The notes under the pieces were generated by a model that made no database searches, was not told where the DNA came from, and saw only the letters and a program-made list of their open reading frames with translations. Both the position numbers and the translations under genes were made by a program. Source: Ralstonia sp. SET104 (GTDB lineage: Bacteria > Pseudomonadota > Gammaproteobacteria > Burkholderiales > Burkholderiaceae). Taken from it: a stretch of DNA of 59,452 bases. Positions 44,347 to 52,337 of the stretch are shown piece after piece; positions within the stretch are counted from its first letter, which is position 1, and each line of letters begins with the position of its first letter. The stretch spans positions 1 through 59,452 of the forward strand of contig NZ_BHVX01000021.1 of the NCBI RefSeq assembly GCF_003851545.1, written 5' to 3'.

Positions 44347-45552
44347 ATGACAACTGCCCTGGCACATAAGAAGACGCGTTTCCTGACCCTTCCCGGCGCA
44401 CTCGCCATCGCGGCGGCGCTTGCCGTGACAGCATGTGGCGGTGGGGCCGATGGCAGCAGCAAATCCCCGGCTGGCAGCGGCTCGCCGTCCGGGCCGGCGC
44501 CGCAGGACGCGGTCAGCCAGTCTTCCGCCGCGCTGGTCGCCCAGATGGGCGCCACCACCGTGCCCGGTACGAACGAGACCGCGCAGGCATTCGATCTCAC
44601 CGCAGACATCGGCGACACGTGGCGTCTGGTGCTGAACCAGAACGGCACGTTCACGATCAAAGTGCTGTCCACTCAGCACAACCTGACGGGCACCTCGGGC
44701 ACGTTCACGCAATCGACCAGCGGCAACATCATTACGTTCACCGGGGCAAACGGTAGCTTCGCGCTCAAGCTCGACACGCGCACCCAGACTATTTCCGGCA
44801 CCGTCACACTGGGTTCTCGCACGTCCGGCGTGGCGGGCTCGGGCTACACCGTGCCGACCGATACCACCAAGCTCGCGGGCGACTACTTCTACATTGGTGC
44901 TACCCGTAACGCGGCGAATGGTTCGTCGCCGTCGTTTGTGGGCGGCACGTTCCGCATTGCCGCCAACGGTACCGACATGACGCTCTGCGACAGCGGCCTG
45001 ATCAACGCATCGGGTTCGTGCGATGCCGTAGCGGGCAGTAACTCCCCTGCCCAGTCCGCGCTCAAGCTGGTGAAGAACACCACGGACGGACTGACGCACG
45101 TTCAACTCGCGGGTTCGGATTTCGGCCTGCTGAGCTTCCAGGCCGGCGATCGCGGTCCGGTTCTGCTGATCGACCGCTTCGGTTACAACCAGGCCACGCC
45201 ACCGGTACTGCGCACCGGTGCCGTGTATGCGGCCAAGCAACAGATGCTGGCCGGAACCGAAGCCAACGGCACGTGGGAATGCATGGATCGCGGCACGCTG
45301 GTCGGTACGGCGACGTTCAACGGCACGACCGTGCAGACTGCGGACACTACTGGGCAGTCGACGGCGGAAACGCTGTACTACAACAACATCAGCACGAACA
45401 CCGGGCTGGTGCCGGTCAACGGTGCGGCGACCTCGGTGGTAAATGGCCAGGCCGCCAGCGCGGGGGTGATCGTTCTGCCGCTGTCGTCCAGCATGCTCGT
45501 GGTGGAGCGCGACGCGGCGCAATCGGTGGCTGTCTGTCACCTCAAGGGCTGA
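44347..45552 (+). CDS. Secreted beta-rich lipoprotein, unknown function
   Basis: The ATG at 44347 gives 401 residues and places a good signal peptide at the N-terminus: basic region, hydrophobic ALAIAAALAVTAC with the lipobox Cys near residue 31, then a Gly/Ser/Pro linker. The mature part is rich in Thr, Gly and Asn, with repeated strand-like segments (WRLVLNQNGTFTIKVLSTQ, GTFTQSTSGNIITFTGANGSFALKLDT). It ends in a Cys close to the C-terminus (VAVCHLKG). It is probably anchored to the outer membrane. I do not recognise a family. It stands alone, followed by a strong terminator. Confidence 0.8.
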   Translation: MTTALAHKKTRFLTLPGALAIAAALAVTACGGGADGSSKSPAGSGSPSGPAPQDAVSQSSAALVAQMGATTVPGTNETAQAFDLTADIGDTWRLVLNQNGTFTIKVLSTQHNLTGTSGTFTQSTSGNIITFTGANGSFALKLDTRTQTISGTVTLGSRTSGVAGSGYTVPTDTTKLAGDYFYIGATRNAANGSSPSFVGGTFRIAANGTDMTLCDSGLINASGSCDAVAGSNSPAQSALKLVKNTTDGLTHVQLAGSDFGLLSFQAGDRGPVLLIDRFGYNQATPPVLRTGAVYAAKQQMLAGTEANGTWECMDRGTLVGTATFNGTTVQTADTTGQSTAETLYYNNISTNTGLVPVNGAATSVVNGQAASAGVIVLPLSSSMLVVERDAAQSVAVCHLKG

Positions 45553-45586
45553 TCGCGTGAGCCGCCTCGCGCGGTGGTAACGGAAA

Positions 45587-45615
45587 CGCTCATGGTGCCG
45601 CGGGTGCCATGAGCG
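45587..45615. terminator. Bidirectional-looking intrinsic terminator
   Basis: CGCTCATGG at 45587-45595 pairs with CCATGAGCG at 45607-45615, extended by wobble and GC pairs around a small loop, and is followed by CTTTTCTATT on the plus strand. It separates the convergent lipoprotein gene and the minus-strand operon ending at 45653. Confidence 0.8.
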
Positions 45616-45652
45616 CTTTTCTATTGGGCACGCTGGCGCAGGCCCACCGCTG

Positions 45653-45949
45653 TCAATCCCGCAGATAGCGGGCATACGCTGCCCGCACGCCTGGGCTTTC
45701 AGCAAGGATAGCCTCGCAGAGGCTGGGGAACTGTTCAAGCAACGCGAGCAGCGGATAGCTATCTTGCGCTGCAAGAAAGCCGTCCTGCCGGCAATCGACG
45801 GTGCATTGGCTGCGGCCATCCCGGATCAGGATCTGCGGATACACCAGCGCGATAAAGACATCGCCGATGTCGGCATTGCTATCGCCCTTAAACGGCTCGG
45901 GGATGGCGTTTTGAAAGAACCGCAGCGGTGTTTTCCGGATGGCGTTCAC
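45653..45949 (-). CDS. Small hypothetical protein at the end of the third sigma-type operon
   Basis: From a GTG at 45949, 98 codons encode NAIRKTPLRFFQNAIPEPFKGDSNADIGDVFIALVYPQ, then a helical C-terminus. The frame is open further upstream into the preceding gene's region without a better start, so the N-terminus is uncertain. The composition looks protein-like, but no family is recognised. It follows the lipoprotein gene by about 120 bases and is probably co-transcribed. Confidence 0.5.
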   Translation of the reverse strand: MNAIRKTPLRFFQNAIPEPFKGDSNADIGDVFIALVYPQILIRDGRSQCTVDCRQDGFLAAQDSYPLLALLEQFPSLCEAILAESPGVRAAYARYLRD

Positions 45950-46067
45950 GATCGTGGCGAACCTGCGGTAGTCATGAAAAGAAGCACGGCGCCCGCTCAG
46001 CGGGCAGGGCGAACCGCACCCTTGGCCGCCGAGTGCGGCGGAGGGGGCGATTCTTCCGGGCACCGTG

Positions 46068-46850
46068 CTACTGCGCCGCCAGCACGGTGCCCTGCTTGTC
46101 AACCAGGGCGACCTTGATGATCTGCGCGGTGACGATCTTCTGCGCGGTGTCGGCGTTTTGGTAGTAGCCGTATACCGTGAGCTTGACCGAGTCATAGCGG
46201 GCACGCTGGGCTTCGATCGAACGCGCGGTGGCCTCGCTGCCGACGCCCAGGTAACGGAATGCATCGCCGTTGCTGAAGCCGAGCTTGTACTCACCGTTGT
46301 CGAAAAAGTAGCGGTAGGCGCCGGCCTCCCACAGCGAGTTGTCCAGCGGGAAGCCCTTCTGTTCAAAGCTGTATTTCCTGATGGGGTTGGGGATCGTCAT
46401 CTTGAAATAGCGGCGCGACTTGGCGGCGGCGATGTCCGCATCAATCTTGGGCGTGAGCGCGGCGAGCAGGTCGTGCTTACGGAACTCGTCGGTCGCGCGG
46501 GCATAGTCCTTGGAGACGCTGTTTGCGACTTGCGCATAGTCGGGCGGCATGCCCGTGAGTGCCAGGTACGTGTACATGAGCTGATTGCCGCTATCGAGCG
46601 TGACGTAGTTGCCGTCGGGCGTGGCTTTGTCTGCCTTCGGCAACGCTTCGCGTGCAGCAGAGGCCTGCGCATCACGCGCGGCCTGCGGCGAGGTGGCCTG
46701 CGCCAGGTTGGGCGTGGTCGGGGCAGCAGTCTGAGCCTTGGTAGCGTCGGTTGCCTTGTCACCACAGGCGGCCAGGTTCAGGGTGCCGAAGAGTGCAAAC
46801 AACAGCGCGCAGGCGCGGGTGATGTGGCGGGTGGAGCGGATCGTCAGCAT
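46068..46850 (-). CDS. Hypothetical lipoprotein
   Basis: The 260-residue protein begins with a signal peptide ending in lipobox NLAAC (Cys29). A Thr/Ala/Pro/Gln-rich linker follows to about residue 75, then a folded domain with a beta-rich C-terminus (KYSFEQKGFPLDNSLWEAG, YKLGFSNGDAFRYLGVG, SVKLTVYGYYQNADTAQKIVTAQIIKVALVDKQG). I do not recognise the family. It is the second gene behind the promoter motif at 47763-47789 and probably acts at the outer membrane. Confidence 0.75.
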   Translation of the reverse strand: MLTIRSTRHITRACALLFALFGTLNLAACGDKATDATKAQTAAPTTPNLAQATSPQAARDAQASAAREALPKADKATPDGNYVTLDSGNQLMYTYLALTGMPPDYAQVANSVSKDYARATDEFRKHDLLAALTPKIDADIAAAKSRRYFKMTIPNPIRKYSFEQKGFPLDNSLWEAGAYRYFFDNGEYKLGFSNGDAFRYLGVGSEATARSIEAQRARYDSVKLTVYGYYQNADTAQKIVTAQIIKVALVDKQGTVLAAQ

Positions 46851-46900
46851 GGTGGATTCCAGGAGTGGGTAGCAGGGATGCGTGAAACGTCGGGCTGGGA

Positions 46901-47677
46901 TCAGCCGCGCTTGGCGAAGAACTTCAACACGCCGGTGATTGCGAAATACAGGCTCACCGCACAGCCGAGATAGCCGCCCGCGCTAATCGAGATCGCACGC
47001 ATGACCTCGCGCGTCATGGCCCCGACGACGTCGGCCGCACCATTGCCACCAAACGCCATGGCTGCGCCCTGCGCTTGCGACAGGCCGCTGCTGATGCCTG
47101 AGTAGAAGGCCAAGGCAATGCCAAGCAGGAACAGCAGCGGCAGGCAATTGGCCAGCTGCGCGCGCGCATCGTGCACGAAGTACGAAGCAGCGGGACCCGC
47201 CAGCGCCACGATGGCCAGCACGCCATACATGCCGGCGCTGCCGCCGTTACCGCTGAGCGCCGCCATGGCATCGCCGGAAGCATTGAGTACGCCCAGCAGC
47301 TTCCAGAGGCTCATGCCCATCTTCATGCCCGGCGTCAGTTGCACCGACACCGTGTTCAGCGCGAACCAGGCCACTGTCAGCAGGCCAGTCCCTACCAGCG
47401 TGCCCGTGCCCACCCGCGCTGCCAGTTGGCCGCCGCGGGCCTTGACCGCAGCCATGGCTTCGTCGGCTTTCTCACGTGCGAGTTGGGCGTCGGGTACCAC
47501 CAAGAGCGCGGTGAGCGCGCCGGCCTCGTCAAAGTGCACATCGACCGTCATATTCACGGCAGGCGCTTCACTTGAGCGCCAGATGCCTTCAAGCGTGAAC
47601 GGATATTGGTGGCCGTCGACGATGACCAGGCCAGGGCCGGTGCGCGTATCGCGCAAGATCTTTCCGCGTTGCTGCAT
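46901..47677 (-). CDS. Membrane protein with N-terminal cytosolic domain, unknown
   Basis: The ATG at 47677 has AGGAAG upstream, giving 258 residues. The first 80 residues form a small beta domain (GKILRDTRTGPGLVIVDGHQYPFTLEGIWRSSEAP...VDVHFDEAGALTALLVV), reminiscent of cold-shock or OB-like folds found before membrane segments in other bacterial proteins. Four to five hydrophobic segments follow, near residues 98-118, 150-170, 180-200 and 228-250. It is the first gene after the promoter motif at 47763-47789. The function is unknown. Confidence 0.7.
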   Translation of the reverse strand: MQQRGKILRDTRTGPGLVIVDGHQYPFTLEGIWRSSEAPAVNMTVDVHFDEAGALTALLVVPDAQLAREKADEAMAAVKARGGQLAARVGTGTLVGTGLLTVAWFALNTVSVQLTPGMKMGMSLWKLLGVLNASGDAMAALSGNGGSAGMYGVLAIVALAGPAASYFVHDARAQLANCLPLLFLLGIALAFYSGISSGLSQAQGAAMAFGGNGAADVVGAMTREVMRAISISAGGYLGCAVSLYFAITGVLKFFAKRG

Positions 47678-47762
47678 GGTGTGTTCTTCCTGTTGGAGGT
47701 TGCCGTGAAGTGGTGATTCCACAGGCGTTGGGTATCTCGCGGTCGCGCTGCGGGTACCCTCT

Positions 47763-47789
47763 ATTCGCAGGGACGATGCGAAACCGGAA
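47763..47789 (-). promoter_or_regulatory. ECF-type promoter motif, copy C
   Basis: On the minus strand TTCCGGTTT (from 47789) is followed, after 16 bases from TTCCGG, by CGAAT (47767-47763), then AGAGGGTACC. An A8-type tract lies just upstream. The same motif and spacing occur at 51303-51329 and 56161-56187. The distance from the -10-like box to the ATG at 47677 is about 85 bases. Confidence 0.7.
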
Positions 47790-47895
47790 GACATTTTTTT
47801 TGAGGCAGGCGGCCGAGCAGGCGCACACGGGAACACGCTCGGCAGCAGCGGCTGCCAGGCCGAGGTGTGAGACGCAGAGAAAAGGCTGGGGGCGG

Positions 47896-49332
47896 TTACT
47901 GGGCCTTGCGGGTGGCGGCGCTGAACATGTTCATCAGCGATTGCGGCGTGACTTGCCCGGCTTCCGCCTGCATCTGGAAGAGGTTGAGCCGCGCGGGCAT
48001 GTAGCCCTGCGCAGCAGCGGCCTCGTAATAACGGCGGGCTTTTGCTACATCGCGTGTGGTGCCGTGCCCGAGGTAGAACATTTCGCCCAGCTCATTGAGT
48101 GCATAGGGCATGTCCTGTGCGGCAGCCTGTCGAAACCAGCGCATTGCGATGGTGTTACTGCGTGTGATCTGTGTACCCGCGACAAAGCCATTGCGGTAGG
48201 CCGTGCCCAGTACCGAGGCCGCTACCACGTTGCCGCCGCGCGCCTGGCGTTCCAGGCGGGGCAGGTCGTCGCGATTGACGCCCTTGGCTTCGCGCTCGAT
48301 CTGCTGGGTCAGCATCATCTGCTCGTCCTGGCCGGCGGTCTGGAACCACTGCAGCAGGGGTTTGCCATCGGCGGTGCTGACGGGTGCCGCATCGCTGGAT
48401 GCAGGCACGGCGCTGCGGGCGGGCGTGCCATCCACGTTGCGGCCTGGGCGCGCCAGCATCAGGCGGGCCTGGGTGTTGGGCGCAGGCACGAGTGCAAAGT
48501 CGCCGACCAGCGAGGTGGCGATCCACGGCCGTTGCTCGTCGCGCGTGCTGGCGCGTACGTCGGTCATGACGTGCTTCATGACGTCTTCGATGGACATGCC
48601 CGGGCGTGTGAGCCAGTTCGACAGTGCCTGTGCGAACGGGCCATTGGTGCCGCGTCCGTCCAGTGCGCGCTCGCCGGGTTGCGTGGCGTAGGCCACCAGC
48701 ATGCCGTTGGCGGGCTTTTGCGCCACGAAGCCGGCCGGCGCACCACTACCGCGATAGGCACCGCTGAAGCCGCCTTCATCAGGGTCGTTGCGGCAGGCGT
48801 CGAGCATGAGCAGCGACAGATGTGCGCCGCTGTCTTTCAGGCGCGTGATCAGGTAGTCAACGGGCATGGCCGTTTGCGACAACGCATCGGGGCGATCCAG
48901 GGGGGCGCCGACCGGAATCAGATAGTTGCGCCCCCGGATCTGCATGCCATGGCCGGCGTAGTAGAACGCAGCGGCGCCGCCGGCATTCATGTGCTCTGCC
49001 AATCTGCCGAGCGCCTGGTAAAGCGTGTCGCGATCGGCATTGACGAACAGTTCGGTGGCGTAGCCGGCCTGCTTGAGGCGGGCGGCAATCAGGCGGGCGT
49101 CGTTCTCGGCGTTGTGCAATGCGTACCGGCCGGGGTAGCGCGTGTTGCCGATTACCACTGCAAACTTGGGCGCGCTGCGATAGTCGATGGATTCGGCCTG
49201 CGTAGACGCGGATGCAACCGGCGCCGGTGTGCCGGCAGTTGCCGGCGCGGCGCTCGAACACAGCAGCCAGGTAGCGATGGCCGTGACGGCAAGCCACATA
49301 CCGCTGCTTGATCGGGTGTGCGGCCCGTTCAT
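47896..49332 (-). CDS. Secreted caspase-fold protease with Sel1 repeats
   Basis: The 478-residue protein has an N-terminal signal sequence (MWLAVTAIATWLLCSSAAPATA). A peptidase C14 domain spans about residues 55-280, with FAVVIGNTRYPG, the catalytic His128 in FYYAGHGMQ and Cys180 in LMLDACRND. A Sel1/TPR-like repeat region lies near 370-460 (AMRWFRQAAAQDMPYALNELGEMFYLGHG, KARRYYEAAAAQGY). Both members of the catalytic dyad are present. The start overlaps the anti-sigma-like gene by four bases, so it is translated with the sigma-factor operon. The substrate is unknown. A periplasmic location and a role in signal transmission to the anti-sigma protein are inferences. Confidence 0.85.
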   Translation of the reverse strand: MNGPHTRSSSGMWLAVTAIATWLLCSSAAPATAGTPAPVASASTQAESIDYRSAPKFAVVIGNTRYPGRYALHNAENDARLIAARLKQAGYATELFVNADRDTLYQALGRLAEHMNAGGAAAFYYAGHGMQIRGRNYLIPVGAPLDRPDALSQTAMPVDYLITRLKDSGAHLSLLMLDACRNDPDEGGFSGAYRGSGAPAGFVAQKPANGMLVAYATQPGERALDGRGTNGPFAQALSNWLTRPGMSIEDVMKHVMTDVRASTRDEQRPWIATSLVGDFALVPAPNTQARLMLARPGRNVDGTPARSAVPASSDAAPVSTADGKPLLQWFQTAGQDEQMMLTQQIEREAKGVNRDDLPRLERQARGGNVVAASVLGTAYRNGFVAGTQITRSNTIAMRWFRQAAAQDMPYALNELGEMFYLGHGTTRDVAKARRYYEAAAAQGYMPARLNLFQMQAEAGQVTPQSLMNMFSAATRKAQ

Positions 49333-49985
49333 GGCCGGGGTCTGGTGATGTGCGCGTCGAGCACGATGCCTGTTGCCTTGAGTCTGTCGAGCGCCTGCTG
49401 GGCGTCACCCTCGCGCACGGTAATCCACAGCATGCCTTGCGCATCGGGGCCTCGAACGATCTCGAGCTTGAGCGCCGCCAGCGTCTTGCGCAGCTCACCC
49501 AACGTCACGCCATCGGCAAACACGGCCTGGATGAGCGGGGAAGAGGTTGCCGAGTTGCCTTCCGTGCCGCGGAAGACCGGTGCGTTGGCATCGGAGTTCA
49601 ATTGTTCCAGGCGCATGGTCTGCACGCCGGCCAGCAATGCCAGCGCCACAATCGACGCAAATGCCCAGGCACCGGCTGCCGGCCGTTGCCACCAATCCAT
49701 CATGCGTTGCCACCACGGCTGTGCGGGCGTGCGCTGCCGGTTCTTGGCGGTCTGCAGCTTGGGCAGCGCCTCGAACGGCACCAGCGGTTCGGTGTGCGCA
49801 GCGGCGCGGGCATGCACGGCCGCACGGGTGTGCTCGACGAGCACGCGATCCGCATGGGCGGCCTCCGCCAGTTCGGGGTGCGCGGCAATCATGTTGGTCA
49901 TCCAGGCCTGCTCTGCGGCGTCGAGCTTGCCGCAAGCGAACAGGAACGATTGCGCTTCAAAGCGCGCTACGTCTACGCTCTTCAT
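49329..49985 (-). CDS. Anti-sigma-factor-like single-pass membrane protein
   Basis: The ATG at 49985 overlaps the sigma-factor stop (ATGA) and is preceded by GGAGA. The 218-residue protein has an N-terminal helical cytosolic region (residues 1-95) resembling anti-sigma domains but without the HxxxCxxC zinc motif. One membrane helix lies at about 105-123, and a periplasmic domain of about 90 residues ends in a beta-alpha unit (LWITVREGDAQQALDRLKATGIVLDA). The topology and the position directly after a sigma gene support an anti-sigma role. The family is assigned by context and architecture rather than a clear motif. Confidence 0.7.
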   Translation of the reverse strand: MKSVDVARFEAQSFLFACGKLDAAEQAWMTNMIAAHPELAEAAHADRVLVEHTRAAVHARAAAHTEPLVPFEALPKLQTAKNRQRTPAQPWWQRMMDWWQRPAAGAWAFASIVALALLAGVQTMRLEQLNSDANAPVFRGTEGNSATSSPLIQAVFADGVTLGELRKTLAALKLEIVRGPDAQGMLWITVREGDAQQALDRLKATGIVLDAHITRPRP

Positions 49986-50701
49986 TTGGTGGTCTCCTTG
50001 CCCATGCCGAGCTTGCGGCCCAGGCACGTGCGCATGCGTTTGGCCGCCTCGCGTACCCAACCGCGCACCCGTTCGGTATTGAGCAGCTTGTCCTCGGGCA
50101 TGTGGGCCTGCAGCACCGCCATCATGCCGTCGTAGGTCAGGTCTGTGTCGACCGCCAATTCCATCGCCAGTCGATAGTTCGGGTCGTTGCCAGCCGGCAG
50201 TGTTTCCAGGCATGCCTGGGCCGCTGCAACGACTTGCTGCTGGTATACGGCGTCGACCACTTCATCATGCGGTAGCATTGGGCACACCAGGCTGCTGAGC
50301 ACGTCGCTAGGGCGGTCTTCATCGGCAGAGGCGTCGCTGGTATCGACGGTGGTGCCGCCGTTGCGCAGGGCATCGCGAACGCGCACTTCCTTGTAGTACT
50401 TACGCAGTTCGGTGAGCGTGCAGTACCGGGTGATGCCTTGCACCCAGGTCTTGACCGAGGCGCGCTTCGGGTCGTACTTGTGTGCGGTGTTCAGGATCTG
50501 CAGCCACGTCTCCTGCACCGCCACGACGGCGATCTCCTGATTGAACTTCGCTGTTTGCAAGGCGCACAGGTCAATGGTCTTGTAAATCCGGTGATAGAAC
50601 TCCCGCTGTGCACGTTCTACGGCGCGGCCGTTGGCACCAGAGTCGGCGAACTTGCGCAGCAAGTGTGCAAGCTCTTGGTTTTCGAAATCGTCGCGAATCA
50701 T
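49982..50701 (-). CDS. ECF-like RNA polymerase sigma factor
   Basis: ATG at 50701 gives 239 residues; a TTG at 50770 would add 23. Region 2 is visible near residues 75-115 (AVVAVQETWLQILNTAHKYDPKRASVKTWVQGITRYCTLTELRKYYKE), matching the DxF-W and R-rich pattern of sigma-70 family region 2.2-2.4. A C-terminal region 4-like helical part (LPAGNDPNYRLAMELAVDTDLTYDGMMAVLQ...VRGWVREAAKRMRTCLG) binds the -35 element. It is long for an ECF factor because of an acidic insert near 125-150. It is predicted to recognise the TTCCGG...CGAAT promoters found before its own and two neighbouring operons. Confidence 0.8.
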   Translation of the reverse strand: MIRDDFENQELAHLLRKFADSGANGRAVERAQREFYHRIYKTIDLCALQTAKFNQEIAVVAVQETWLQILNTAHKYDPKRASVKTWVQGITRYCTLTELRKYYKEVRVRDALRNGGTTVDTSDASADEDRPSDVLSSLVCPMLPHDEVVDAVYQQQVVAAAQACLETLPAGNDPNYRLAMELAVDTDLTYDGMMAVLQAHMPEDKLLNTERVRGWVREAAKRMRTCLGRKLGMGKETTK

Positions 50702-50801
50702 TCCCGAGGTTCCCGCGTGGTGTTCGTCCAAGCCCAGCCCGAGGATAGGGTCCGTGTCGGGCAGGCGCAACCGGCGCTACGTGGACGTGCATGAATCTTG
50801 T

Positions 50802-51224
50802 TCAGTTCAGGGTGATACTGGCCACTCCAGTAGTACGTGCGTGCTGCATGGTATCGGCAAACATCGTGACAGAACGCATGATTGTCCGCACTGCGCGAGA
50901 CAAGCGGCGCTCCCACGCCGTCTGGTCATCGAACAAGAGCTCGACGGTGAACCACACCGAGCCTGCCTGTGTATGGGCTTTGACCAGCTTCATGCGGCGA
51001 TTGACCTCGTCGAGCGCTGCCAGTGCCTGTTGCATCTCCAGTTCGGAGTCGATGCTCCAGACGTTGGGCAGGATCAGTTTGGCGAAGTCAGGGTCGTCGT
51101 TGTCAAAGCACAATGCGTAGTTCATGCCTTCACGCTTGAAGCGGATATCGCCGTCTTCATCAAGTTCGGCCGGATAGCCTTCGGCACGTAGGTAATCAAG
51201 CAGATGAGTGGCGTGGTCTTGCAT
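50802..51224 (-). CDS. YbjN-like domain protein
   Basis: The 140-residue protein starts with a helix and compact alpha/beta domain (LLDYLRAEGYPAELDEDGDIRFKREGMNYALCFDNDDPDF). A long helix pair follows (EMQQALAALDEVNRRMKLVKAHTQ) and a final strand-helix, the pattern of YbjN/type III chaperone-like proteins. Members are soluble and often linked to signalling or stress. It is the first gene of the sigma-factor operon, about 80 bases downstream of the promoter motif at 51303-51329. Confidence 0.65.
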   Translation of the reverse strand: MQDHATHLLDYLRAEGYPAELDEDGDIRFKREGMNYALCFDNDDPDFAKLILPNVWSIDSELEMQQALAALDEVNRRMKLVKAHTQAGSVWFTVELLFDDQTAWERRLSRAVRTIMRSVTMFADTMQHARTTGVASITLN

Positions 51225-51302
51225 GGTTTTCTCCAGGGTGAACGAATGCTTGCCGGCGGCCGTGGCGCGGTCGATGCGCCACGGGGTTGGCAGATACCCT
51301 TC

Positions 51303-51329
51303 ATTCGTTGCGAGGCGAGAAAACCGGAA
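51303..51329 (-). promoter_or_regulatory. ECF-type promoter motif, copy A
   Basis: On the minus strand TTCCGGTTT starts at 51329. CGAAT occupies 51307-51303 with 16 bases between TTCCGG and CGAAT, followed by GAAGGGTATC. An A6 tract precedes the motif. It lies 78 bases before the start of the YbjN-like gene and heads the operon that includes the sigma factor, suggesting autoregulation. Confidence 0.72.
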
Positions 51330-51389
51330 GAGAATTTTTTGAGCTCAGTGGATTGTCCGGTGGAACAGCTGCGCGCTGCCGCACCTGCG

Positions 51390-52337
51390 CTAGCGCAGGT
51401 GTGTCGCCTGCCTGACCAGCGCGCAGAAGTTATCGGCACGTCCGTCGATGATGGCGCCGCTTGGCAGCCGGTTCGTGCGGGCATGCGCCCGACCGATCGC
51501 GCCTGCCAGCGCGGTATCGCCATCCACGGCGTAGGCGAACACGGCCAGCCCGGTGGCGGCGGCGTCTTCCAGCAGCATGGGGTTGGCATCCATTGTCTTG
51601 GCATCCACGTGCACGCCCACGGGGTTGCCCAGTTCAGCCACCACGTCCAGCATCCAGGCGCGGGTCAGGCGGGGCGAGCTTGCGTGCTGTGCGACCAGGC
51701 GTGTCCAGCGGTTGGAAGCTGCAGCCTCGGCGTTGCGCCCGTCGAAGACGATCAGGCCGAGATAGCCCTGGCGGTCGGCGCCGCGCGCACAACGCAGCGC
51801 GGTGCGCAGCCCGGAGGTCAGAAACCAGTTGCCATGCGGGATGGCCTGGTGCAGTTGCGTGACCAGCGCCTGTACCGGCTGGCAGTTGCCGACCACTTCC
51901 TTGATCTCGGCATTGAAGGTCTTGCCCGGATACGCCGCGGCAATGGCGGCGGCGTCGGCCAGGAACGGCGGCGCTTCATTGGTGGCGCGGCCGTGCAGCG
52001 TCATGCGGGCGCGTTGCCAATCGGCCGGGGTCAGCTTGGCGACGGGCAGCGAGCCGCCGGTCAGCACGGCGCGGCCCGTGGTCAGATCGTGGTGCAGCAC
52101 CCAGGTGCCGTCGGCCAGTTGTTGCATGTCGATCTCCACCCCATCCCAGTCGCCGGCGTAGGCGCTGCGCAGCGCGCTGGCGGAGTTCTCGGGCGATTCG
52201 GCCGAACCCCGGTGGGCGTGGATCTTCATTCCCAGGCATCCCGCCAGCGCCGGTGCGGCCGGCAGTACCCATGCCAGCGCGGCGCCCAGCGCCACGCATG
52301 CGCGCGCGAGGTCAGCTGCCCGCAGGGTGATAGCCAT
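51390..52337 (-). CDS. Periplasmic glycerophosphodiester phosphodiesterase family protein
   Basis: ATG at 52337 gives 315 residues with a signal peptide (LARACVALGAALAWVLPAAPALA). The catalytic GDPD motifs are present: HAHRGSAESPENS (His, Arg, Glu), VEIDMQQLADGTWVLHHD (Glu, Asp, second His), and FNAEIKE (Glu). The C-terminal barrel ends with MDANPMLL...VFAYAVDGD. The enzyme would hydrolyse glycerophosphodiesters in the periplasm, linking the sigma regulon to phospholipid turnover. Its start overlaps the preceding membrane-protein gene by about 26 bases. Confidence 0.82.
   Translation of the reverse strand: MAITLRAADLARACVALGAALAWVLPAAPALAGCLGMKIHAHRGSAESPENSASALRSAYAGDWDGVEIDMQQLADGTWVLHHDLTTGRAVLTGGSLPVAKLTPADWQRARMTLHGRATNEAPPFLADAAAIAAAYPGKTFNAEIKEVVGNCQPVQALVTQLHQAIPHGNWFLTSGLRTALRCARGADRQGYLGLIVFDGRNAEAAASNRWTRLVAQHASSPRLTRAWMLDVVAELGNPVGVHVDAKTMDANPMLLEDAAATGLAVFAYAVDGDTALAGAIGRAHARTNRLPSGAIIDGRADNFCALVRQATHLR

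Noticed and set aside
45950-46366. N-terminal extension of the small protein at 45653-45949
   Set aside because: The extension overlaps the lipoprotein gene in another frame and is Arg/Ser/Thr-rich, so only the C-terminal part after the GTG looks real.
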